From Apus apus (lineage: Eukaryota > Chordata > Aves > Apodiformes > Apodidae), in contig NC_067301.1 of NCBI RefSeq assembly GCF_020740795.1, positions 2,728,001 to 2,792,000 on the forward strand: a DNA stretch of 64,000 bases, given 5' to 3'. This document shows, piece after piece, positions 35,079-43,900 of this stretch. The position numbers and the translations under genes were made by a program. The notes under the pieces were generated by a model. The model was given only the letters and a program-made list of their open reading frames with translations, did not search any database and was not told the DNA's origin. Numbering within the stretch: position 1 is the stretch's first letter; each line of letters starts with the position of its first letter.

Positions 35079-36077
35079 TCAGGGGATGCCATCCTTCCTC
35101 TGGCAGCACTGTGAAGGAGGCACTCCCCAGTCGTACATGTAGGAAAGCCTGAGCTTCACCTCCTCCTTACAGAGCTTTCCCTCTTTAGCCAGGGTCTGGT
35201 GCTTTTCCAGCATGTCCTCGATGCTCTGCTTGTGAGTCACGATGTACTTATTGTTGCAACCCCGCGACTTATACTCGGTGTCGAAGCGGGGGTCGTGCAC
35301 CCTCTTCACGTCGATGGGAGCCAGCCAGACCCCCAGGGAGACGTCTTCACTCTGCCACATGTTCAGGTAGTCTCTGCTGAGCCGCAGGTAACGCACCAGG
35401 TCGGCAGAAATCACGTACCCGCCGCCCAGGGCGTAGGGCAGGTAGTGGTCGCACAGCACCCAGGCGCTCTCCTTCCACTTCCCGCCCGATTTCACCCTCC
35501 CGCGGCCGGAGAAGAAGCCCCAGTAGAGCCGCCGCGGCTCCTTGGCGCTCAGCTCTTCCACCAGCACGTCCAAGCGCACGAAGGTGTCGTCGTCGGCCTT
35601 CAAGGCGAACTGGAAGTCCAAGTGCAGGTCCAGCCAGACGTAGGCGGCCAGCACCTTGGCCGTCAGGTTCTCGTAGGAGTCGCGCAGCTGGGGCAGCAGC
35701 AGCAGGTCCCGGTGCCGCCTCTGCTCCAGCTCCAGGCTGCCCAGCTCCTCCGGCCCCAGCCCGCCGGTGCCGATGACGAAGCGGCTCCAGACGCGTTGGG
35801 GCGGCCCGGTTGCCGACAGCCAGGTGCTGCGGATGATGCTGCGGCGCTCGCCGTACCGGGGCGCGCTGGCGATCAGCACGGCCAGGAAGGCCTCCTCCTC
35901 AGGGGGAGGCGGCGGGGGAGCGGCGGGCTGGCCGTGCGGGAGCCCGCGGGGTCCCGGCAGCGGCCGCAGCCCCTCGGAGGTGCACTTGGCCAGGTAGAGC
36001 AGGACGGCGGCGCAGAGAGACAGCCCCGCCAGCCCCGCGGCCGCCCCGCGCCGGCCCCGCAGCCGCGGCCCCCTCAT
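35079..36077 (-). CDS. B3GALT6: Beta-1,3-galactosyltransferase 6 (GAG linker galactosyltransferase II)
   Basis: This single-exon gene encodes a 332-residue type II Golgi enzyme. In the known family it transfers the second galactose of the xylose-galactose-galactose-glucuronate linker that joins glycosaminoglycans to proteoglycan cores. The sequence shows a short basic cytoplasmic tail, a membrane anchor at about residues 12-30, a proline-rich stem to about 60, and then a GT31 catalytic domain. Family landmarks are RSTW (83-86), the metal/UDP-binding ADDD (161-164), [12 protein letters not shown] (185-196), YALGGGYV (215-222) and EDVSLG (244-249). One sequon, NLT, lies at 137. The human protein is 329 residues and very similar, ending in the same QCCQR..GIP. 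The start chosen ([10 protein letters not shown]) aligns with the human start. The frame stays open for 78 codons further upstream, through the 26-bp minisatellite. The gene lies head to head with SDF4. Confidence 0.97.
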   Translation of the reverse strand: MRGPRLRGRRGAAAGLAGLSLCAAVLLYLAKCTSEGLRPLPGPRGLPHGQPAAPPPPPPEEEAFLAVLIASAPRYGERRSIIRSTWLSATGPPQRVWSRFVIGTGGLGPEELGSLELEQRRHRDLLLLPQLRDSYENLTAKVLAAYVWLDLHLDFQFALKADDDTFVRLDVLVEELSAKEPRRLYWGFFSGRGRVKSGGKWKESAWVLCDHYLPYALGGGYVISADLVRYLRLSRDYLNMWQSEDVSLGVWLAPIDVKRVHDPRFDTEYKSRGCNNKYIVTHKQSIEDMLEKHQTLAKEGKLCKEEVKLRLSYMYDWGVPPSQCCQRKDGIP

Positions 36078-36268
36078 GGCTCCGGGGGAAAGCGGGAGGA
36101 CGGACGGCGGCCGGCTGGGGACAACAGGCCTGCGCGAAACGCCGCGCCCGTCATCTCGGCGCCGGGCGGGTGAGGCGGGGGCGGCGCCATGTTGGGTGCG
36201 GGCAGGGCGGCGCCATGTTGGGTGCGGGCAGGGCGGCGCCATGTTGGGTGCGGGCAGGGCGGCGCCAT
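36074..36268 (-). other. Upstream ORF overlapping the B3GALT6 start (ATGA)
   Basis: A 64-codon minus-strand frame starts at an ATG inside the outermost minisatellite copy (36266-36268). It ends with a TGA at 36074-36076 that overlaps the B3GALT6 ATG (36075-36077) as ATGA. A second ATG in the same frame, from another copy, lies at 36188-36190. All these ATGs sit in AACATGG context (A at -3, G at +4), which is strong for initiation. Whether they are translated depends on the transcription start, which is unknown. The peptide ([20 protein letters not shown]...) looks like translated repeat, not a conserved protein. Confidence 0.4.
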
Positions 36269-36290
36269 GTTGGGTGCGGGCAGGGCGGCG
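36181..36290. repeat. 26-bp minisatellite carrying YY1-like sites, four copies
   Basis: Four near-perfect copies of a 26-base unit, each containing ggcgccatgttgggtgcggg, have their CAT triplets at 36188, 36214, 36240 and 36266. On the minus strand each copy reads aacatggcgcc, close to the YY1 consensus AAnATGGCGGC in the orientation usual for 5' UTR YY1 sites. The array lies 110-190 bp upstream of the B3GALT6 ATG. Because 26 is not a multiple of three, the upstream ATGs rotate through the reading frames. Confidence 0.85.
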
Positions 36291-36592
36291 ACGGGTCCCA
36301 GCTGCCATCAAGGAGCCCTTCTTTAGTCAAATTAAGTGATTTATTAAGCGGACGGAAGCGGCGGGAGCCTCCGCTGCACACAGTTAAGTACCTATTGCTG
36401 TGCCTTGGTTCCCCTTTCTACTGTTCTCCCTGTGTTTGGGCTCCTGGCCGCTCACCCCGATTTATGGGTAACAGGAAAAAAAAACCACAAAACTGGGTCT
36501 TTTTTTTATCTTTTTGACTAATCCATGTCGAGAAAAGGCTCGGCTTATGTTAATTATCTCCAGGAATCTGCTTTCTAACATCCTCCTGGTTT

Positions 36593-36666
36593 AACAACAA
36601 AGCCGGTCGATGCTAAAAGAGCAACTTCGTGGCTGAACAACAAAGCCGGTCGATGCTAAAAGAGCA
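36593..36666. repeat. 31-bp exact direct repeat in the intergenic promoter
   Basis: The 31 bases at 36593-36623, starting aacaacaaagccggtcgatg, recur exactly at 36636-36666, with 12 unique bases (acttcgtggctg) between. It lies in the middle of the B3GALT6-SDF4 divergent spacer, in the GC dip between the two CpG-rich cores. No known element is recognised. Confidence 0.92.
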
Positions 36667-36943
36667 GGTTTAAGATGTTTGCCCCGCGTCTGCCACACGA
36701 TACGAAGATCGCAGGCGATGCAAGATGTTGTTCTGGTTTCCGAGGGCCCGGGAGCCGCCTGTGACGTACAGAAGGCGGTGTTTCAAGGGCTGCCCAAGCG
36801 AAACAGACGAATGGTAGGCTCAAAAGCGTGTAGTCAGGAAAAGGGAGCTGAGAGGGAGTGAAAAAAAAAGCTCGTTTAAGCTCGGCCTGCTTTATTGAGG
36901 GAAGGAAGGGAGGATTTCACCTTCCCGGGGGCGTGGTGAGGGG

Positions 36944-36990
36944 AAAATGGCGGCGCCGAGCGCTCTCCTGCCGTACGGCAAGATGGCGGC
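36944..36990 (+). promoter_or_regulatory. SDF4: Two YY1-type sites at the SDF4 promoter
   Basis: AAAATGGCGGC at 36944-36954 and AAGATGGCGGC at 36980-36990 both match the YY1 consensus AAnATGGCGGC, on the plus strand, in the orientation of SDF4 transcription. Such sites normally lie just downstream of transcription starts of TATA-less housekeeping genes, which suggests SDF4 transcription begins at about 36,930-36,980. Binding itself is inferred. Confidence 0.6.
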
Positions 36991-37184
36991 CCGCGGGCAC
37001 GCACGGCGTGCTGACGTCAGTTCCGGCGCGGCGCCGGCCCAGCTCTGCTGTGTCTCCCCGCGTTGCTGAGGCGGGAGCGGCCCGGGGGGCGGCGGGGCCG
37101 GGCCCGGGCCTGTCACGGCTCTCGGAGGCTGACACCCCTCCTCCTGTGGGGAAAGGGCACCCGCGGGGCCCGACGGAGCTCTCG
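36950..37184 (+). other. SDF4: SDF4 exon 1 (non-coding), approximate start
   Basis: The right edge is a clear donor, ctcg|gtgagt at 37184/37185. The left edge is an estimate from the YY1-type sites and the CRE. No ATG here aligns to the Cab45 protein, and the coding start lies in the next exon, so this exon is taken as 5' UTR. Confidence 0.5.
37012..37019 (+). promoter_or_regulatory. SDF4: Consensus CRE (TGACGTCA)
   Basis: This is a perfect palindromic CREB/ATF site, followed at once by a ttccgg ETS-type core (37021-37026). It lies 20 bp downstream of the second YY1-type site and about 165 bp before the exon 1 donor, inside the CpG-rich core. Confidence 0.55.
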
Positions 37185-37256
37185 GTGAGTGAGTGTGGCC
37201 CTTCCCGGAGCGGGGCCGCCGCCTGCGAGGCGGGCAGGGCAGCCCCCCCTTCTCCG

Positions 37257-37302
37257 CCCTGGGCTCGTTCCTGCCCTGGGCTCGTTCCTGCCCTGGGCTC
37301 TG
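37257..37302. repeat. 17-bp tandem repeat in SDF4 intron 1
   Basis: The unit ccctgggctcgttcctg occurs in full at 37257-37273 and 37274-37290, and in part at 37291-37302. It lies 70 bp inside intron 1 in the CpG-rich zone. A C-rich tract follows near 37420-37440. Confidence 0.85.
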
Positions 37303-37915
37303 CCGCGTCCCCGGGATCCGTGGGGTTCTTTGTGCTCCCCCACGCTTTGGCTGTGTCGGGCTGTGTTTCTTTCCCCTCTCCCTGCGGTCTGCGAGCTCCC
37401 TGGCAGCTCTTTTCAGGCGCCCCCCCCTCCCCCCCCCCCCGGTTGCTTTTCCTGCCGGCTGTTCCCCGTGTTTTTCCATCTCTTCTTCACCTGAGGGTGT
37501 TTGTGACCGTGTGTTTCCCTCCGTCGTCTGTTTCCAAAAAGACCCGAGACGTCTCTTTGAGCCTTCCTGGTGAAATGCTGGGGTGTCAGTTGTCAGGTCA
37601 GCTCCTGCCGCATCCATCGCCTGAACGCAGTTCAAAGGGTGTTATTTTTCCAAAGGCCTCTGGCAGAGGTTGCAGTCGTGCAGCCTGAAAACTGAGATGA
37701 TTTTCTTGTTTTTATCAAGCAGGCTTTTTTAATTCTTTCACTGCAAATCCTTGTGTGCATGTTGGTTCCTCTGAAATGCAGGAGATGTTTTATTACTGCT
37801 GTAACATTCTAGAGTTTAATTTGCATGTGTCTTTGTTGTTTTTTTTCCCCCTCTTCTTGTTTTTAGATAATCACAGTAATTTAATCAGCCAATACTTTGA
37901 ATAAAAAGGACAAAC

Positions 37916-40900
37916 ATGATGTCAAGACAGGCCTTTCTCTGCAGTCTGGGCTCTCTGTATTTGTCCCTTCTGTTTGTATTTCTTCTCATGGATGTTTATG
38001 CAAGGCCTGCAAATAATTCAGCCCTCAAAGAAAAGCCAGCAGACAGTAAAGATGAGAATGAGATCTTGCCCCCAGATCACTTGAATGGGGTCAAGATGGA
38101 GATGGATGGACATCTGAACAAAGAGTTTCATCAAGAAGTTTTTCTGGGAAAAGAGATGGAAGAGTTTGAGGAAGATTCAGAACCCAGAAAAAACAGGAAG
38201 AAGCTCATGGTCATCTTTTCAAAGTAAGTTATGTATGTTGCCAAGGACAGTGCAGCCTCTTTGTCTGGTCTTTGGAGTAAAATTTGCAGATTTTTCTGTA
38301 ATATGTAGAAAATTGTAATGATGGAGGGGGAAGTATCATACTCTAAGTACTGTGTCCATGTTTTTAAGGTATTAACATACCCACAGAATCTGTTCTCAGG
38401 AGTGAGAATGCAAGTTGAGAGTCACAATCAGTGTGCAGGGTTGGTGCTGTGGTTTAGTAAAACTGATGTCAAAACACACTGTTTCTGTGTGGAAACTTAG
38501 ATAAGGTTTGTGCCAGCTAAGAAACTGTCAGATGGAGGGATGTCAGTAAACAGAATGGAAATCAAAGTCAGTGTGCACTTTCAGACACGAGGTGGCAGGG
38601 TTGGCTTTATTTGTGTTTTTGTAGAAGAGGATTAATTTTGTTAGAAGAGCTTAAATTACACTGGTGCTCTTGATGTTGATAATGTGGGGTTTTACATGTA
38701 CTCAAGATACAATGAGAAGGTCTAACAGAGATATTTTTTTTTCCTGTAAGCTTTTCATTAACAAAGAAAAAATAACAATAGTGACAATTAATAGTATTTT
38801 TTTCTGGTGTGCTGTTGAGTGAAGAGAGGTAAAGCAAACAGGCAAACCAGAGTAGAATCCTTTATGAGTTTGTCTGCTGTTCTGAGCATTCACTTCACTG
38901 GGGGGTGTATCCTAGAATCATGGAATGGTTTGGGCTTGAAGGGACCTTAAAGATCATCTAGATCCAACCCCCCTGCATGGGCAGGGACACCTCCCAGCAG
39001 CCCAGGTTGCTCCAAGCCCCATCCAACCTGCCCTTCAACACTGCCAGGGATGGGGCAGCCACAGCTTCCCTGGGCAGCCTGGGCCAGGCTCTCACCACCC
39101 TCACACTCAAGAATTTCTCCATAATGTCCAAGCTCAATCTCCCCTCTTCCAGTTTTAATCCATTCCACCTTATGCCATCCCTCCCTGCCCTTGTCCCAAG
39201 CCCCTCCCCAGCTTTCCTGGAGCCCCTTCAGGCACTGGAAGCTGCTCTAAGGTCTCCCTGGAGCCTTCTCTTCTCCAGGCTGAACACCCCAACTCTCCCA
39301 GCCTGTCTCCAGAGCAGAGCTCTTGGATCATCTCCATGGCCCTTCTGTACAGTTATTAAGACTGTGCTTAGAAAGTTTTCTTCATTACTGTGTGTTTATT
39401 GGAAACATTTACCTGATGGTTAGGAAATTGTCATTCACAAATTGCAAACTCCATTTCTGCCCCTGTTTGTTATGAAAGAGGTTGTCTTAGGAAGCTTAAA
39501 GTAATTGGATTTGAGATCAACTTCACTCAGATACTCAAAGATGATCGGATTAGAAATGTAGAAAAGCATTCTGAGGAATCAGGTTGCTTTCTAGACATGT
39601 TTTTAAAGGCTGAGTGAAAAGAGAATACTGTGAACTTCTGTGAAGGCTAGTAAGTCACTTCAGATGCTTGGGGAGTATTTTGTTTGAAGACATAAAGGAA
39701 ACAGACAATGTGGTTTTAATTAATGACAGCTGAGATTCTGCAGTGTGCCAGTATGATAAAAAGTAGTCAGTTCCAACCACACATTATTTAATTGGGTTAC
39801 TGACAATAAAGCTGAAACAAGGAAGAAAAGCTCCCTAAACTGGGTTTTGCTGGGCAAGCAAGCTGTATGTGACTGAAAGAACAAGTGGCATTTCAAAACT
39901 CTGCATTTCAGTTCCTGGAGGCACTTTGTACTGGGAGGATAAGCCCCACTTGTCTGCAGAAGTGGTTTGTGACAAGTGGACCATTAGTGCCACGTTGGCC
40001 TGTGACATGAGGGCAGGGTGCATAAAAATTCTGGGTGTTTCTTTTTAGTCTTTGTTCCTTTCCAAGGGTGTGTGTTATGGTTATCTTCAGGTCAGGAGGA
40101 TCTGTGAGGGCACCTTGACATCCTTTCTTGTACTTCTCATAACTCCAAAAAAACCCCACCAAAACCTACAAAAATTGCTGTTTTCAGTAGTTCATTCTGA
40201 ACGAGACAGTTATCCAGGGAAGCAGGGACAGTCTTTATCACCTCAGATGGTAACCTCACAGCAGAACTGTATCTTACATTGAATTTGTTGTACATATTCC
40301 TGTTAAAAGCAGAAGTGCAGTTTAGGGTCACCCAGTGCAGTGGGTTCCTGCTAGTACATGAAAATCTGGGTCATTGGAGACTTCTTGTCAAGTGTGATAG
40401 CAGAACAAAGGTGCACTTTCATGGACTGGAGGAGCAATTAATGGGATGTTTGTTAACCATTCTCCCTACTTACAGTGGGATTGAGGTGGGAAGTGCAGCC
40501 TGGGACCAGTAAGCTTGATTGCTTTGATCTGAGGAAACTAGAATGTTAAATGTTGAGGGGAAAAGGCTGTGTTTTCCCTGCTCATTTTTGGTAGAACCTG
40601 TTCCACCTCAAAAACCACGCTCAGAAACCACCTGGCAGGGGCAAGGAGGCACAAGTGGAGTGTGACCATTTTACTGCTCTTGGCACTGAAAATCTGCTAA
40701 TCCTGAGCCTGCACAGATGTGTGGAAAGATGTGATACAGTATATGATCCGAGGGCTGGAGCAGCTCTGCTCTGGAGACAGGCTGGGAGAGTTGGGCTGTT
40801 CAGCCTGGAGAAGAGAAGGCTCCAGGGAGACCTTAGAGCACCTTCCAGTGCCTGAAGGGGCTCCAGGAAAGCTGGGGAGGGGCTTGGGACAAGGGCAGGG

Positions 40901-43900
40901 AGTGAGAGGACAAGGGGGGGATGGATGAAAACTGGAAGAGGGAGATTGAGGTTGGAGATGAGGAAAATCTTTGCTGTGAGGGTGGTGAGAGCCTGGCCCA
41001 GGTTGCCCAGGGAAGCTGTGGCTGCCCCATCCCTGGCAGTGTTGAAGGGCAGGTTGGATGGGGCTTGGAGCAGCCTGGGCTGGTGGGAGGTGTCCCTGCC
41101 CATGCAGGGGGTTGGGAATAGATGATCTTTAAGGTCCCTTCCAACCCAAACTATTCCATGATGTTGACTTCAAACCGCTAATACTGCATTTATCAGTAGA
41201 ACTAAGTGTTGTAGAAGATTATGTGCTAGGCTGTTATTTGGCTTAAGCTTTTAACATTTAGTTGACATTTAAAGGCAAATCATATCTTTAATAACTTGAG
41301 TTTCAATGATAACAGTTCAGTACTGTTGAGGCAGATACAAATAGATAAAAAACCCAGAGTCAAGCTGTGGTTTTTTGTTGTGTGTTTCTTTGTAGCTTTG
41401 TTTTTTAATTGAGCAAAAGTGGTTTTGATGTGTTTTAAATCAAATCTTGCCTCTTAAATATTAGTAATTTCTTTTCAGTTTTAAATGCTTTTTTAATAAG
41501 TACTTAACAATGTGCTCAAAGCCAGTTATTGTTTTGGTATTTGTTCTTCAACTGTAATCTGTATATTAACTTATTTTTGCTGACTAAGCAGGAATGGAAT
41601 TGGGGGTATGGCAGTGTATCTTAAAATAACTCAGTATTGGTAGAACATTAAGGAGGACAGTGGATTGTCAGATTGGATATTTACTGGTGATTTTATTCAG
41701 GTAGAAACAGTTTAGTTCTCCAGCTCAGTAACACTGAGTCCAAGTATATCATTTGAGAGAGCAAAGTGAACCTGATAAATCAGAAACCTAATAGAGAACC
41801 AGTGCACATGCTGAACTTTTAAATGTGTTAAGAATTAAAACCTATCAGCTGTAATGTGTTCCCAAAGATCAAAGTATGATAGGGGAAACTTGGTTTGTTT
41901 GGTTTTATTTCTCTTGGAAGTACTCCAGTCAAAGTATCCAATAGTTTGGAAGTCCTTACACCAAAGTTACTCACCTATTTTCATTGTTTTTAATGGTCAG
42001 GAGAGTTGTGATGTGATCTAAGCAGACCCAGGGAGGCAGCTCATCAGTAAACGTCAGAGATCTTGGCAGAGCAAGGTAGAAGGGACTTGGAAGGATTTTT
42101 TTAAAGCAGTGAAAGTCTGCAGCAGCTGGCAGGGGACAATTCTGAACCAACAGAAAATGAGCTAATATGCCATGAGGGATGTGTTTGTGGTTTCCTCTAC
42201 TTTAAAAATATACTCAAAGCCATAATATTGAAATGAGTTAACGGACAGCAAAGCATGGCTGAATGTTTTTCACTGACTAGTAACCTAGATGCTTTAATTA
42301 ACTGAATTGTGAAAAAAATGTCTAACTTGCTACCTGTTTATTCCATAGTTCAAAGAATGTACAACTCCTAGAGGGGGTTATAAATACACTATTTTCTGTA
42401 GCAACCTGTGTTTGTTATTGTTGAACAAAGTAATTGATCTAGAATCTAAAAATATCCCATACTTCCCAATTCCCAGATCTAAATCCTGTTTGCTCTTTGT
42501 CCACAGGGTGGATATAAACAATGATAAGAAGATAGGTGCAAAGGAGATGCAGCGCTGGATCATGGAGAAGACAGATGAACATTTCCAAGAAGCTGTGGAA
42601 GAGAACAAAATGCACTTCCGAGCTGTGGACCCTGATGGTGATGGTAAGATGAAAGGTTCTTCCACCTCCTGGTGATTCCTGAAGTCAGATGCTAGTAGCC
42701 AGAGCTCCTGGTGGCTCTCCAGATGTGCTGTGACAAAACCCAGGTTCCTTTGGTAGTCACCACAGGTTGGATTCATTCAGAAGGGAAGGTGCTCCAGACA
42801 GTGTTGCAGTTCTGGGCCAACTCTTGTTATTGCACTTGTGGTCATAGGAAATGGTAATAAGTTCAGTGCCAGGGATGGGCTGAGGATGGTGACATAATGA
42901 GGTTATTTTCACAAGGTCTGTCTGGTGTAAAGAAGCATCAAAGTGGAGCAGGTGGGAGTTCTCTTATTTCTATTCATCCAGCTTCGTGTGATGGTCAGAG
43001 GGCTGAACCAAAAGATTTTAGCATGCACCATTTTAGACCATGGAACCAAAAAGTTCCTCATAATTTTATGTCATGTCTGAGACAAGGCTCTTTCTTACAG
43101 GTCATGTGTCCTGGGATGAATACAAAGTTAAATTTTTGGCAAGCAAGGGCTTTAATGAAAAAGAGATTGCAGAGAAGATCAAAAACAATGAAGAGCTGAA
43201 AATAGATGAAGAAAGTAAGTGCAGACTGTTGGTGTGTGTTTTTCTTCTACTTTCCTCAAACCTGAATGACAAAACTCTCCTTAGTAGAAGGGGGGAATAT
43301 TTGAGTTGTTTTTCTGCTTCTACACAGATTTAGTAAGACAGAAATACTAGGTTTCTTTCCAGCTCAAATCTGCCTTCTTGCTGTAAATACTTAGCACTGA
43401 ACACTCTTGGTTGCAAAGCATACAAGAAGTTATTAGGAGAAGGTTGCTTAATTATTGTTTCATGTTTCATCTAAGTTCTCTATAAAGACAGATTTGATTC
43501 TTTAGGTCATTGAGATAGATCCTTTCTCCCTTAACGAAACTTGACTTTGAATCTTGCTTGGTATAAATTTGGCAGCTCTTAGCAGAGAAATCTCCCCACT
43601 CCTCCCCATCTCAAAGTGTTGAAATTTGCTGTAAAGTAAAGCACAAAGCCTTAGCCTTTCCCTGCAGGAATTAGTCATTTTAAAATGGGTTATGTTATAT
43701 TTTCCATTTATCAAAAAGCAACTAAAATGCAAATGGGCCTTTGAATTTTCTGGCAGGGGAAACACCTGTGCAGCATGTTCTATGGCAGTGTGGTTAGCTG
43801 CAGTTTACAGGAATGCTCATCAGATAAAAGATTTGCTGAATAAGGGAAGTGTTTACATCATTTTTATACCAAGGTACAAGCCTTATTTGGGAAAGTCTAA

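Larger units (their letters stand above)
35250..37450. other. CpG-rich island covering B3GALT6 and the SDF4 promoter
   Basis: CpG dinucleotides and GC content rise sharply from about 35,250 and stay high through the B3GALT6 coding exon to 36,380. They dip from 36,380 to 36,680 and rise again from about 36,900 to 37,450 around SDF4 exon 1. This is typical of a constitutive divergent promoter. Edges are by eye. Confidence 0.7.

Noticed and set aside
35199-36173. 324-codon plus-strand frame antisense to B3GALT6
   Set aside because: It is the mirror of a GC-rich coding exon, low in complexity (Gln/Val/Pro-rich), with no domain. This is a typical shadow frame.
36858-37688. Long frames on both strands over the SDF4 CpG island (276 and 247 codons)
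   Set aside because: GC-rich sequence lacks stop codons by composition. The peptides are Pro/Arg/Ser-rich and cross the SDF4 exon 1 donor site.
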